Below the pieces are notes generated by a model. That model was not told the origin of the DNA, did not search any database, and was given only the letters and a program-made list of their open reading frames with translations. Positions 16,255 to 24,539 of a stretch of 53,792 nucleotides of DNA are shown here, piece after piece. The translations under genes were made by a program, and so were the position numbers. This stretch comes from an uncultured Nocardioides sp. (GTDB lineage Bacteria; Actinomycetota; Actinomycetes; Propionibacteriales; Nocardioidaceae): the NCBI GenBank assembly GCA_902805885.1, contig CADCUM010000003.1, forward strand, positions 1 to 53,792, in the 5' to 3' direction. Positions within the stretch are counted from its first letter, which is position 1; each line of letters starts with the position of its first letter.

Positions 16255-17004
16255 GTGAGCGCCGTCATCGGGCTCAGCACCTACCGCGAGCAGGCCCGCT
16301 GGGGGGTGTGGGACACCACCGCCGACGTGCTGCCGACGACGTACGCCCGCGCCGTCGAGGCGGTCGGCGGGGTGCCGGTGCTGCTGCCGCCGGTCACGCC
16401 GTACGACGACGCGGCCGCGGCCGTGCTCGACCGCGTCGACGGGCTGGTGATCACCGGCGGGGCGGACGTCAACCCGGAGCGGTACGGCGAGCAGCCGCAC
16501 CCGGCCACGACCTCGTGGCGCGACGACCGCGACGCGTGGGAGCTGGCGCTCCTCGACGCGGCGGGTGCCCGCGACCTGCCGGTGCTCGGCGTGTGCCGCG
16601 GCATGCAGGTCATGGCCGCCCACGCGGGCGGGGTGCTCGACCAGCACGTCCCGGACCTCGTCGAGCACACCGGCCACAACCCCGGCGGCGACGCCTTCGG
16701 CACCATCGCCGTCTCCATCGAGCAGGAGAGCCGGCTGGCGTCCATGGTCGCGCCGAGGCTGAGCGTCCACTGCCACCACCACCAGGCGGTGCGGACCCAC
16801 CCCGGGTTCGTCCCGGCCGCCTGGTCGGAGGACGGCCTCCTCGAGGCGATGGAGGCTCCGGGTGAGCGGCTGTGCCTGGCCGTGCAGTGGCACCCGGAGA
16901 TGGCGGCGGACGCGGGCCTGTTCGCGGGCCTCGTCGCGGCGGCCGCGCTAGCCTCCGGTGGCGCCCGCGGGGCTCGCGGTGATGACGGCGTAGCCCGTCT
17001 CTGA
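16255..17004 (+). CDS. Gamma-glutamyl-gamma-aminobutyrate hydrolase family protein (PuuD-like)
   Basis: 249 aa, class I glutamine amidotransferase fold (peptidase C26). The nucleophile Cys is in VLGVCRGMQVMAAH, and His and Glu are in VQWHPEM. ITGGADVNPERYGE is the family oxyanion-side block. It should hydrolyse the gamma-glutamyl amide after the amine side is oxidised, releasing glutamate. Last gene of the operon; the GTG at 16255 is 7 nt after the SDR stop. The final 57 nt overlap the convergent methyltransferase remnant, and the Gly/Arg tail after residue 225 is low complexity. Confidence 0.9.
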   Translation: MSAVIGLSTYREQARWGVWDTTADVLPTTYARAVEAVGGVPVLLPPVTPYDDAAAAVLDRVDGLVITGGADVNPERYGEQPHPATTSWRDDRDAWELALLDAAGARDLPVLGVCRGMQVMAAHAGGVLDQHVPDLVEHTGHNPGGDAFGTIAVSIEQESRLASMVAPRLSVHCHHHQAVRTHPGFVPAAWSEDGLLEAMEAPGERLCLAVQWHPEMAADAGLFAGLVAAAALASGGARGARGDDGVARL

Positions 17005-17546
17005 CGGGGTGATCCGGACCGAGCCGAACCCGGCGTCGCGCAGGGCCGCCTCGATCCATCCGAGACCGTCGCCCCCGGACCGGCCTGCCCCGCCCGAGTG
17101 CAGGCTCTCCTGCAGGCAGTAGATCAGCCCTGCCCCGTAGACGACGACGGAGAACGGGTCGGGGGCGTCCTCGTCGAGGTCCCCGGACATGGACGTCTCG
17201 GCGATCATCACCACGCCGTCCGGGGCGAGCGCCTTCCTGACCTCGCGCAGGACCGGGAGGGGGTCCCCGAGGTGGTGGAACGCGTCGAGGCAGTAGACGA
17301 GGTCGAACGGCCCGTCGTCGGGGAGCTCGCGGGCGTCCGCCCGGGCCATGCGCAGGTTCCCGGGCAGGTCGTCGCGCGTCGCTCCGGCGATGTCGTAGCA
17401 GGTCCGGCGATCTCGTCGGCGTCACCGGGACCCTCCGCCAGGGCGTCGAGGAGGCCGGTGCGCAGGCCCAGGCCGAGGAGCACCATCGCGTACCACCCGA
17501 AGAGGTTGCTGAGGAGGGTCGGTGGGGCCTGCTCCTGCTCGGTCAT
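16948..17546 (-). pseudogene. Class I SAM-dependent methyltransferase remnant (deletion with frameshift)
   Basis: The ATG at 17546 opens a typical N-terminal helical domain (LFGWYAMVLLGLGLRTGLLDALAEGPGDADEIAG). The frame is then lost near 17400. Another frame, starting in the same region, carries the C-terminal half: DGPFDLVYCLDAFHHLGDP, VRKALAPDGVVMIAE and SVRITPSETGYAVITA. The segment between, including the glycine-rich SAM-binding motif I and probably more than 100 residues, is missing. The product could not bind SAM. Near the junction, ATCGCCGGA occurs twice 17 nt apart. Confidence 0.75.
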
Positions 17547-17652
17547 GGTCGCCAGTGTGGCCCCGGCGCGCGGGGGTGGCCAGGAATCGGACGGCGGCAG
17601 GTTCGCTGGTCTGCACCGGCCCGTCGTCGTGGACGATCAGGGGTGCTGGTGC

Positions 17653-17658
17653 CAACCT
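17653..17658 (+). promoter_or_regulatory. -10 element of phospholipase D gene
   Basis: CAACCT ends 6 nt before the GTG at 17665 and supports that start within a longer open frame. Confidence 0.4.
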
Positions 17659-17664
17659 GAGCGG

Positions 17665-19122
17665 GTGAGCGACTGGTTCCTGCCCGAGGCCGAGCGGCCG
17701 TGGACGTCCGGGAACCTCGTCGTGCCCCGGGTGCACGGCGCCGGCTACTTCGCCCGGCTGCTCGAGGTCGTCGAGGCCACCGAGCCCGGCGACCGCATCT
17801 TCCTCACCGACTGGCGCGGTGACGCGGACGAGCGGATGACCCCCGACGGCCCGACCGTGGGAGAGGTGCTGGAAGCCGCCTGCCGGCGGGGCGTGGAGGT
17901 GCGCGCCCTGCTCTGGCGCTCCCACCCGGGCCGGCTCAACGGTGAGGAGAACAACCACCTCGGCGCGGTCCTCAACGAGTGCGGCGGCGAGGTGCTGCTC
18001 GACGAGCGGGTGCGGCGCGGCGGCTCGCACCACCAGAAGCTCGTCGTCGTGCGACGCCAGGGACAGCCCGAGCTCGACGTCGCCTTCGTCGGGGGCATCG
18101 ACCTCTGCCACGGTCGACGCGACGACGACGCGCACGCAGGCGACCCTCAGGCGCCGCCACTCGACGAGCGGTACGGCGAGACCCCGCCGTGGCACGACGC
18201 GATGGCGGAGATCCGTGGCCCGGCGATCGCCGACGTCCTGGACACCTTCGCCGAGCGTTGGGACGACCCGACGCCGCTGGACCACCGCAACCCCTACCGC
18301 GCGGTGCTCCACCGGTTGACGAGGATGCCCCGTCACCCCGAGCCCCTGCCCCAGCGGTGGGACCCGCCGCCGGAGGCCGGCCCACACTCGGTGCAGCTCC
18401 TGCGCACCTACCCACGCAAGCGTCCGGCGTACCCCTTCGCCCCCGAGGGCGAGCGCTCGATCGCCCGGGCGTACTCGCGCGCCTTCTCCCGCGCACGACG
18501 GCTGATCTACATCGAGGACCAGTACTTCTGGTCGGACCTCGTCGCAGCGACCCTCGCGGAGGCGCTGCGGCGCGAGCCCGACCTCCAGGTGATCGCGGTC
18601 GTGCCGCGCTACCCGGAGGAGGACAACCGCATCGGCGGGCCGCCCATGCTCCACGGGCAGCGGCTCGCCTGGGACGTGCTGCGCGAGGCCGGGGGTGACC
18701 GGTTCGCGATGTTCGACCTGGAGAACGCCGACGGGACGCCGGTGTACGTGCACGCCAAGGTCTGCATCGTCGACGACCACTGGATGACCATCGGCTCCGA
18801 CAACCTCAACCTGCGCTCCTGGACCCACGACTCCGAGCTGACGTGCGCGGTCGTCGACGCCGAGGGTCGGCTGCCGAGGGAGCTCCGCACCTCCCTCTGG
18901 GCCGAGCACCTCGGGCTGTCTCCGGACGGCCCGCTGCCCGTCGACCTCGACGATCCCATCGCCCTGTGGGACGAACGTGTGGGGGCGCCGGGCAGTCGCA
19001 TCGCTCACCACGAGCCGCCTGTGCTGCCGGCGCGCACCCGGCGCTGGGCGCGGCCGGCCTATCGCCGCCTCTACGACCCCGACGGGCGGCCGCGCAAGCT
19101 GCGCGGGACCACCGACTTCTGA
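17665..19122 (+). CDS. Phospholipase D superfamily protein
   Basis: 485 aa with two HKD half-sites. The C-terminal motif is canonical (HAKVCIVDDHWMTIGSDN). The N-terminal one is SHHQKLVVV followed, after an 8-residue insertion, by VAFVGGIDLCHGR, the block seen in eukaryotic-type phospholipase D. IYIEDQYFWSDL precedes the second half, as in phosphatidyltransferase/PLD enzymes. It has no signal peptide or membrane segment, so it is probably cytoplasmic or peripheral. It should act on a phosphodiester, likely a phospholipid. The start is set by the -10 box at 17653. Confidence 0.88.
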   Translation: MSDWFLPEAERPWTSGNLVVPRVHGAGYFARLLEVVEATEPGDRIFLTDWRGDADERMTPDGPTVGEVLEAACRRGVEVRALLWRSHPGRLNGEENNHLGAVLNECGGEVLLDERVRRGGSHHQKLVVVRRQGQPELDVAFVGGIDLCHGRRDDDAHAGDPQAPPLDERYGETPPWHDAMAEIRGPAIADVLDTFAERWDDPTPLDHRNPYRAVLHRLTRMPRHPEPLPQRWDPPPEAGPHSVQLLRTYPRKRPAYPFAPEGERSIARAYSRAFSRARRLIYIEDQYFWSDLVAATLAEALRREPDLQVIAVVPRYPEEDNRIGGPPMLHGQRLAWDVLREAGGDRFAMFDLENADGTPVYVHAKVCIVDDHWMTIGSDNLNLRSWTHDSELTCAVVDAEGRLPRELRTSLWAEHLGLSPDGPLPVDLDDPIALWDERVGAPGSRIAHHEPPVLPARTRRWARPAYRRLYDPDGRPRKLRGTTDF

Positions 19123-19164
19123 TGGGTGGCTGCGACCCCGCGGGCCGTCACCGGGACGCCGTGC

Positions 19165-19170
19165 GAGCAT
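19165..19170 (+). promoter_or_regulatory. -10 element of methyltransferase gene
   Basis: GAGCAT ends 7 nt before the ATG at 19178. Another in-frame ATG at 19169 overlaps it and is less likely as the start. Confidence 0.4.
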
Positions 19171-19177
19171 GCTCGGC

Positions 19178-19942
19178 ATGACCGCCCGCGCGTTGAGCTT
19201 CGGTCCGGTGGCGGAGTCCTACGAGCGCTTCCGACCCGGCTACCCCCCGGAGCTGGTCGACCTGGTGCTCGCCCATGCGGTGCGGCCCGTGCGGACAGCG
19301 CTGGAGATCGGCGCGGGCACCGGCAAGGCCACCCGGGCGTTCGCGGGACGCGGCATCGCCGTCACGGCCACGGACCCGGACCACGCCATGCTCGCCGAGC
19401 TCCGCAAGCACGTGCACGGTGACGTCACGACGCTCCGGGGCACGCTCGAGGAGCTGCACCCGGGGACCCGCCACGACCTGGTGTTCGCCGCTGCAGCACT
19501 CCACTGGACCGCAGCCGACGGGCGATGGTCCCGCGTCGCGGCCCTCCTGGAGCCCGAGGGTGTCTTCGCGTCGTTCGGTGGCCCGGTCGCGCTGGCCGAC
19601 CCGGTGCTGGAGCAGTCCGTCCAGGTGGCACACGCGCCGTACCTCACCGACGACGACGTGCCCTCGCCCGACGGGACCGGTCCGGACGAGGCGATGCAGT
19701 GGCCCGGGACGGAGCTGGCGCGCTCGGAGCTCTTCAGCGACGTGCAGCAGGCGCTCGTCCCGCGCCGCTGGACCATGACGGCGCAGGACCACGTCGGCTA
19801 CCTCTCGACCGTCTCGGCCTACCTCGAGCTCCCGCCGGCGCAGCGGCAGAAGGCGCTGACCGCGATCGCAGCGGTGCTGCCCCCCAGGGTCGAGGTGGTC
19901 GCGGACATCGTCGTGCACCTGGCCCGGCGCAGCCACTCCTGA
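19178..19942 (+). CDS. Class I SAM-dependent methyltransferase
   Basis: 254 aa. The N-terminal block FGPVAESYERFRPGYPPELVDLV is typical of actinobacterial UbiE/COQ5-like methyltransferases. Motif I is ALEIGAGTGKATRAFAG (about residues 44-60), the acidic end of strand 2 is VTATDPDHAMLAEL, and the post-motif segment is FAAAALHWTA. The substrate is unknown. It is monocistronic, and its integrity contrasts with the methyltransferase remnant 2 kb upstream. Confidence 0.88.
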   Translation: MTARALSFGPVAESYERFRPGYPPELVDLVLAHAVRPVRTALEIGAGTGKATRAFAGRGIAVTATDPDHAMLAELRKHVHGDVTTLRGTLEELHPGTRHDLVFAAAALHWTAADGRWSRVAALLEPEGVFASFGGPVALADPVLEQSVQVAHAPYLTDDDVPSPDGTGPDEAMQWPGTELARSELFSDVQQALVPRRWTMTAQDHVGYLSTVSAYLELPPAQRQKALTAIAAVLPPRVEVVADIVVHLARRSHS

Positions 19943-20017
19943 GCCGACAGGACCGTTCCCGAGCCACCGTCCGTGGCCTCCAGACGTCGCGCGTCTGCCG
20001 ACGGGCGGCCGGTGCGA

Positions 20018-20023
20018 CAGGAT
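20018..20023 (+). promoter_or_regulatory. -10 element of 85-aa protein gene
   Basis: CAGGAT ends 6 nt before the ATG at 20030, the same hexamer and spacing as for the TupA-like gene. Confidence 0.45.
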
Positions 20024-20029
20024 GCCCGC

Positions 20030-20287
20030 ATGGTCGTGCCGCCCCTGCCACCCCCGCCGCCCACGGCACCCGTGCCGGGGAGGCCGCCGGGGACGCACGT
20101 CCAGGAGCTGGCGGCCCGGCCCGGCGCCGGCACCGTCGTCCGTCGTCGGGCGGGGGCGTGGGTCGACCTCGTGGTGCTGGCGTCGAGGGACGACCAGCGC
20201 CTCGGTGACATGGCCGCAGGTACCTACGTCGTCCGGACCAAGGACCTCGAGACATCGGCGTACGGCGCGCCGTCCCGCATCGGGTGA
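20030..20287 (+). CDS. Small hypothetical protein with proline-rich N-terminus
   Basis: 85 aa, no family recognised. Residues 3-20 are proline-rich (PPLPPPPPTAPVPG), followed by a compact segment TVVRRRAGAWVDLVVLASRDD that could form two beta strands. No signal peptide or membrane helix. Start chosen from the -10 box at 20018. It lies alone between the methyltransferase and HIT genes on the same strand. Confidence 0.55.
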   Translation: MVVPPLPPPPPTAPVPGRPPGTHVQELAARPGAGTVVRRRAGAWVDLVVLASRDDQRLGDMAAGTYVVRTKDLETSAYGAPSRIG

Positions 20288-20315
20288 TCGCCGGTCGCGG
20301 TGTTGACTGTCGCGC

Positions 20316-20810
20316 ATGTCTGATCCCGAGCCCTGGAAGGCCGACCGCATCGGCACTGCACGTGCCGGCACCAACCCCACCGTGCTGGCGAAGCTGCCGC
20401 AGTCCTACGCGGTCATCGGCGACACCCAGTTCCTCCCCGGCTACTGCGTGCTGCTCGTGGACTCGCCCGGGATCGACCGGCTCACCGACCTGCCGAAGCT
20501 CGCACGGATGCAGTTCCTCGAGAGCATGGACACGCTCGGGCAGGCGGTGGAGGCCGCCTGCCGTGCGGAGGACCCGGCGTTCCGCCGGATGAACTACGAG
20601 ATCCTCGGCAACACCGACGCCTTCCTGCACGCCCATCTGTTCCCCCGCTACGAGTGGGAGGCGGAGGAGCACATCGGCCGTCCTGCCTGGCTCTACGACC
20701 CGGACGAGTTCTACGGCGAGCACGCGGCGCTCGCACCACGGCACGACGGGCTGCGCCGGCGCATCGTCGCCGAGCTCGCCGCCCTCGGGGCAGAGGTGGA
20801 CGGGGTCTGA
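20316..20810 (+). CDS. HIT-like family protein (AP4A hydrolase/phosphorylase type)
   Basis: 164 aa. It resembles the histidine-triad superfamily: a nucleotide-pocket region PGYCVLLVDSPGIDRLTDLP, then NTDAFLHAHLFPRYEWE, where HAHLFPR corresponds to the H-x-H-x-H active-site region with the last His replaced. It probably binds or hydrolyses a nucleoside phosphate. The missing third His makes catalysis uncertain. ATG at 20316. GACTGT 5 nt upstream is a possible but weak -10 box. Confidence 0.75.
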   Translation: MSDPEPWKADRIGTARAGTNPTVLAKLPQSYAVIGDTQFLPGYCVLLVDSPGIDRLTDLPKLARMQFLESMDTLGQAVEAACRAEDPAFRRMNYEILGNTDAFLHAHLFPRYEWEAEEHIGRPAWLYDPDEFYGEHAALAPRHDGLRRRIVAELAALGAEVDGV

Positions 20811-20818
20811 GGCACGCG

Positions 20819-21763
20819 TCAGCCGGGGCCGTACGCCGGGAGCGGAGGGCTGAACCTCAACGGGACCGCGGGGGTGATCTCCTCGGTCGTGTCGTCGGGC
20901 CAGGTGCCCGTGCCGACGTGGGTGACGCCGTCCAGCACGACGGTGGCGCGGTAGGTGAAGCGTCGCCCACCCAGGGCGGCGGCGCGCTCCCCGAGCCGGT
21001 GGCCCAGGGACCAGGAGACCGCTCCCGTCGTCCACGTCTCGGCGGGCTCGCCCAGGTCGAGGGTCGTCCGGCGGCCGTTGTCGCTGACCACCTCGATGCT
21101 CGCGCTCGCCTCGTCCGGCGTCCGCGGGAGGTCCGACAGGCTCAGCGCCACGCCGTACGACGTCAGCAGGCCGTCGTCGGAGGCCAGGACCGCGGCTTGA
21201 CCGGAACCGGCCTCGGGGAACGCGCCATCCGTCGTCGTGGTCCACGCGACCGTGGTGATCACGTCCCCGTTGTCCCCGGTGCCGAACAGGTCGACGTGCC
21301 AGGTCCCGGCCCGGCCGGCCGGGAGGACGCGGAAGGTGTGCTCGCCGCGTTGGTCGACCTGTGCGCTGACCTGCCGGTGCGGCACCGGGACGTCGCCGGT
21401 CCGCGGCTCGTGGAACGTCGCGTCGAACGTCCAGCCGGACACGCCGAAGGTCACGTCCACCCACTCCGGCTCCCCGATGTCGACCGGCTGCTTCGGCCAC
21501 GTCGCGTCCACGCAGCCGGCCCCGGGCAAGCACCAGGCCCAGGGCCGGACCTCGTGCGCGGTCCCGTCCGGGAGGTGCAGCACGACCGGCGGCACCTCCG
21601 AGGAGCCCAGGTCGGCGAGCTCGACGTCGTAGGTGGGCAGGTCGGACGGCGCGGCCGTGGACGGCGCCTCGGGGGCGCCGGCCGCCGGGTCATCGACGAC
21701 GGTGCGCGTCCCGCACCCGCCGAGGGCGAGGACTGCGACGAGGACCAGCACGCGCGCAGGCAT
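20819..21763 (-). CDS. Putative lipoprotein of unknown function
   Basis: 314 aa. The N-terminus MPARVLVLVAVLALGGCG is a lipoprotein signal peptide with lipobox LGGC (lipidated Cys17), so the mature protein sits on the outer face of the membrane. An Ala/Pro/Ser-rich linker (about 25-40) leads to a beta-rich body with a likely disulphide (WAWCLPGAGC). I recognise no named domain. Convergent with the HIT gene, 8 nt between ends, and divergent from acVLRF1. Confidence 0.8.
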   Translation of the reverse strand: MPARVLVLVAVLALGGCGTRTVVDDPAAGAPEAPSTAAPSDLPTYDVELADLGSSEVPPVVLHLPDGTAHEVRPWAWCLPGAGCVDATWPKQPVDIGEPEWVDVTFGVSGWTFDATFHEPRTGDVPVPHRQVSAQVDQRGEHTFRVLPAGRAGTWHVDLFGTGDNGDVITTVAWTTTTDGAFPEAGSGQAAVLASDDGLLTSYGVALSLSDLPRTPDEASASIEVVSDNGRRTTLDLGEPAETWTTGAVSWSLGHRLGERAAALGGRRFTYRATVVLDGVTHVGTGTWPDDTTEEITPAVPLRFSPPLPAYGPG

Positions 21764-21807
21764 GGGGGTGGGACGCCCGCGCGCCACGGCCGGTTCCGCC
21801 GGTGCGG

Positions 21808-21813
21808 CACACT
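21808..21813 (+). promoter_or_regulatory. -10 element of acVLRF1 gene
   Basis: CACACT ends 7 nt before the GTG at 21821. Confidence 0.4.
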
Positions 21814-21820
21814 CGGCCCG

Positions 21821-22426
21821 GTGAGCCCCGTCCTGGTCCCTGCCGCACGCATCCCCCGCTGGGTGGAGAACTTCGCCGGCCGGCACGGCGAGACGGTGCT
21901 GTCGGTCGCCGACGGGGCACTGGTGGGTCGGGCGGAGGACGGGTCGCACTTCGCCGCACGGCTGCCGTTCGGGGCGTCGTACGACGGTCCGGCGGAGCCC
22001 TCCGCCCTGGCCGCCGCCGTGGCGCCGCCGGGGGAGTGGGGTGTGCTCCTGGTGCGGAAGGGCGGCTTCGCCGTCGCCCGGCTGGCCGGGGACGAGGTGG
22101 TGGAGTCCAAGGTGGGTCAGCGGCACGTGCAGGGCCGGACCAAGGCGGGTGGACAGAGCCAGCAGCGGTTCGCCCGGCGGCGTGACAACCAGGCGCGCCA
22201 GGCGTACGAGGCCGCCGCCGACCACGCCGCGCGGATCCTCGGCCGGACCTCGCGGGTGGTGGTCGGTGGGGACCACGCCGCGGTCGAGGCCGTCCTCGCC
22301 GACGCCCGGCTCGCCCACGTGGCGGTCACGGGCCCGTGGCTTCCTGTCCCCGACCCGCGTCGCGCCGTGCTCGAGGCGGCCGTGGGCGACGCGACCTCGG
22401 TCGCGATCGAGGTCGTCAACGCCTGA
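21821..22426 (+). CDS. acVLRF1 family peptidyl-tRNA hydrolase (Vms1-like release factor)
   Basis: 201 aa. Actinobacterial relative of the eRF1-like domain of Vms1/ANKZF1, which releases nascent chains from stalled ribosomes. The catalytic loop KAGGQSQQRFARRRDNQA is complete: GGQ-type tip followed by a basic helix, preceded by VGQRHVQGRT. The N-terminal half (PRWVENFAGRHGE, EWGVLLVRKGGFAVA) matches the family. It shares the region with two ABC-F genes but is not in an operon with either. The phosphotransferase gene follows at 26 nt with its own -10 box. Confidence 0.82.
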   Translation: MSPVLVPAARIPRWVENFAGRHGETVLSVADGALVGRAEDGSHFAARLPFGASYDGPAEPSALAAAVAPPGEWGVLLVRKGGFAVARLAGDEVVESKVGQRHVQGRTKAGGQSQQRFARRRDNQARQAYEAAADHAARILGRTSRVVVGGDHAAVEAVLADARLAHVAVTGPWLPVPDPRRAVLEAAVGDATSVAIEVVNA

Positions 22427-22438
22427 CGCGACGTGCGC

Positions 22439-22444
22439 TAGGTT
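22439..22444 (+). promoter_or_regulatory. -10 element of phosphotransferase gene
   Basis: TAGGTT ends 7 nt before the ATG at 22452. Confidence 0.6.
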
Positions 22445-22451
22445 CGCCGCC

Positions 22452-23366
22452 ATGAGCGGGTCCGGGTGGCAGCCCGAGCCGGGGTGGCGCCGGCTGCACG
22501 GCGCGGGTCCGGCGACCGTGGGGATCTGGTCCGCGACCGAGGCCGGCCGCACGGTGGTGGTCAAGCGGCTCGCCGCGCCCGAGCCCCATGACCCCGCGGC
22601 CCACCTCGAGCTGGCCGACGTCAACCACTGGCGACGCGCGGCGGAGGTCGCGCTCTCGGGGGTGGTGTCGGCGTCCCCCGGACTGCGGCAGGCGCCCGTC
22701 GTCCGGGTCGAGGAGGACGCCGAGGGCGTCACCCTCGTCCACGAGCTGGTGCCGCGGGTCGAGCAGCCGGGGCTGTGGCTCGCGGCGTGCCTGGGCCGGT
22801 TCGCCGGGGCGGACCTCGGCCACCACCCGTGGCTCGCGCGCGGGCAGCTCCGCACCCGCCTGGGCCTGGTGGCGCGACGCGGTGGCTGGCGCGCGATGGC
22901 CCGGACGCCGGCCGCGGACGTCGCCGAGCACCTCTGGACCAGGCGTCACGGCTGGCTGGACCGCTGCGACGCCCTGCCCCAGGTGCCGCAGCACGGCGAC
23001 GCCGCGCCCGCCAACGTGCCCGGCCGGCACGGGACCGACGCGGTGGCGATCGACTGGGCGCACCTCGGCACCGGACCCGTCGGCGCCGACCTCGGCTACC
23101 TCTCGCTCGCGACCCGGGAGGAGCTCGGGCCGCTGGTCGACGCGTACGTCGACGCGCTGCCACCCGGTCTCGCGAGCCGCACGGACGTGCTGACCGGCGC
23201 CCGGGTCAGTGCCGTCTACACCGCGCTGACCCGCCTGGACTGGGCGCTGGCGCGGGTGGCCGACGGTGACGGCGCCCTCGCCGGCAAGTTCCGGCACCCC
23301 AGCGTCGCGCCGTACATCCGGGCCATGCAGCGCCAGGCCGACCAGATCGAGGCACTGCTCGCCTGA
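22452..23366 (+). CDS. Phosphotransferase (aminoglycoside phosphotransferase-like kinase fold)
   Basis: 304 aa. An APH/choline-kinase-like protein. The N-lobe has TVVVKRL with the ATP-site Lys. The catalytic loop is PQHGDAAPANVPG (HGDxxxxN with Asp and Asn) and the metal-binding strand is VAIDWAHLGTGPVGADLGYL. The substrate, a small hydroxylated metabolite or antibiotic, cannot be read from sequence. Convergent with the metallopeptidase, 27 nt apart. Confidence 0.82.
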   Translation: MSGSGWQPEPGWRRLHGAGPATVGIWSATEAGRTVVVKRLAAPEPHDPAAHLELADVNHWRRAAEVALSGVVSASPGLRQAPVVRVEEDAEGVTLVHELVPRVEQPGLWLAACLGRFAGADLGHHPWLARGQLRTRLGLVARRGGWRAMARTPAADVAEHLWTRRHGWLDRCDALPQVPQHGDAAPANVPGRHGTDAVAIDWAHLGTGPVGADLGYLSLATREELGPLVDAYVDALPPGLASRTDVLTGARVSAVYTALTRLDWALARVADGDGALAGKFRHPSVAPYIRAMQRQADQIEALLA

Positions 23367-23393
23367 CCGGCCGTCCGCCGCGGGCCGCGCGGC

Positions 23394-24365
23394 TCAGAGC
23401 TCGCTGGCCGAGAACGTGTCGCAGGCCTCCAGCGTGCCCTCGTCGAAGCCGATGTCGAACCAGCGCTGGCGCTGCTCCGACGACCCGTGCGTCCAGCTCT
23501 CCGGGTCGACCCCGCTGCCGGACCTCTGCTGGATGCGGTCGTCGCCGACCGCCTTGGCCGAGTCGAGCGCCTCCGCGATGTCGCCGTCGTCGAGGTCCTC
23601 GAAGATCGCGACGCCCTGCGCGTCCGTGGTGCTCTCAGCGGCAGCCGTCCACATCCCGGCGTAGCAGTCGGCCTGCAGCTCCAGGCGCACGGCGTCGGAC
23701 TCCGGCCCCTGCTGGGTGCGGACCTTCCCCAGCGACCCGAGGAGGTTCGAGATGTGGTGGCCGTACTCGTGGCCGAGGACGTAGGGCTCGACGAAGTCGC
23801 CGCCCTGCCCGCCGAGCTGGCGCTCGAGGACGTCGGCGAAGAACGTGGTGTCGAGGTAGATCTGCTGGTCGGCCGGGCAGTAGAAGGGACCCACGTCGGA
23901 GCTGGCCTGGCCGCACTGGGTGTTGACGCCGCCGCTGAACGTGTTGATCGCAGCGGGCTGGAGGTCCGTGCCCGCCTGGTCGCGCAGCGTCTTCGCCCAG
24001 TACTGCTCCAGCGAGTAGGCGACCGCCATCCGCGCGCAGTCGACGTCCTGGTTGGCGTCCTCGCCCGTGCGGCAGTTCGCGTAGCGCTCGCTGTCGCCCT
24101 CGATGCCTCTGGGCTGGCCCATCTGGCCCGTGTCGAGGCCGAAGCCGCCACCGCCCGCGGTGCCGCCGCCCCCACCGACGCACTGGGAGAGCACGACGAA
24201 GAGCACGATGATCAAGATGCCGCCCAGCCCGCCGCCGGCGCGGCTGCCCCCGGGCATCGGCAGGCGCATGCCGCCACCGCGCATGCCGCCGCCACCGAAG
24301 CCGCCACCACCCCCGGCGTCACGGACTCGGCCCCCGCCGATGTTGGCCCTGGGGTTGAAGCGCAT
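23394..24365 (-). CDS. Neutral zinc metallopeptidase (YpfJ-type)
   Basis: 323 aa. N-terminal cytoplasmic Gly/Arg-rich tail (residues 1-48), one transmembrane helix (GGILIIVLFVVLSQCVGG), a Gly-rich linker and a zinc metallopeptidase domain with HEYGHH and the downstream ELQADCYAGMW supplying the third ligand. This is the KPN_02809/YpfJ family, a single-pass membrane protein with its catalytic domain outside. Four Cys residues in the domain may pair. Natural substrates are unknown. The ATG at 24365 has AGGAAGG upstream, so this gene is not leaderless. Confidence 0.92.
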   Translation of the reverse strand: MRFNPRANIGGGRVRDAGGGGGFGGGGMRGGGMRLPMPGGSRAGGGLGGILIIVLFVVLSQCVGGGGGTAGGGGFGLDTGQMGQPRGIEGDSERYANCRTGEDANQDVDCARMAVAYSLEQYWAKTLRDQAGTDLQPAAINTFSGGVNTQCGQASSDVGPFYCPADQQIYLDTTFFADVLERQLGGQGGDFVEPYVLGHEYGHHISNLLGSLGKVRTQQGPESDAVRLELQADCYAGMWTAAAESTTDAQGVAIFEDLDDGDIAEALDSAKAVGDDRIQQRSGSGVDPESWTHGSSEQRQRWFDIGFDEGTLEACDTFSASEL

Positions 24366-24422
24366 CCTCGATCCCTTCCTCGGTGACGCCGGACCGCTCC
24401 GGCGCCGTGTACGACGCCCCGC

Positions 24423-24428
24423 AGGTTA
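24423..24428 (-). promoter_or_regulatory. -10 element of metallopeptidase gene
   Basis: TAACCT on the minus strand, 57 nt before the ATG, gives a conventional leader of about 50 nt with a ribosome binding site. Confidence 0.4.
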
Positions 24429-24524
24429 GCGCGGCGGGCGCCAGGGCATCCTCGCCCCAAAGGGCGACAGCCGGTCTCCCCGTCGGCCCACCCCGGGGAT
24501 GCGGGCCGTCACTGCTCCGGCCGA

Positions 24525-24530
24525 TAGGTT
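24525..24530 (+). promoter_or_regulatory. -10 element of second ABC-F gene
   Basis: TAGGTT ends 9 nt before the ATG at 24540. Confidence 0.6.
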
Positions 24531-24539
24531 GGCCCCGTC

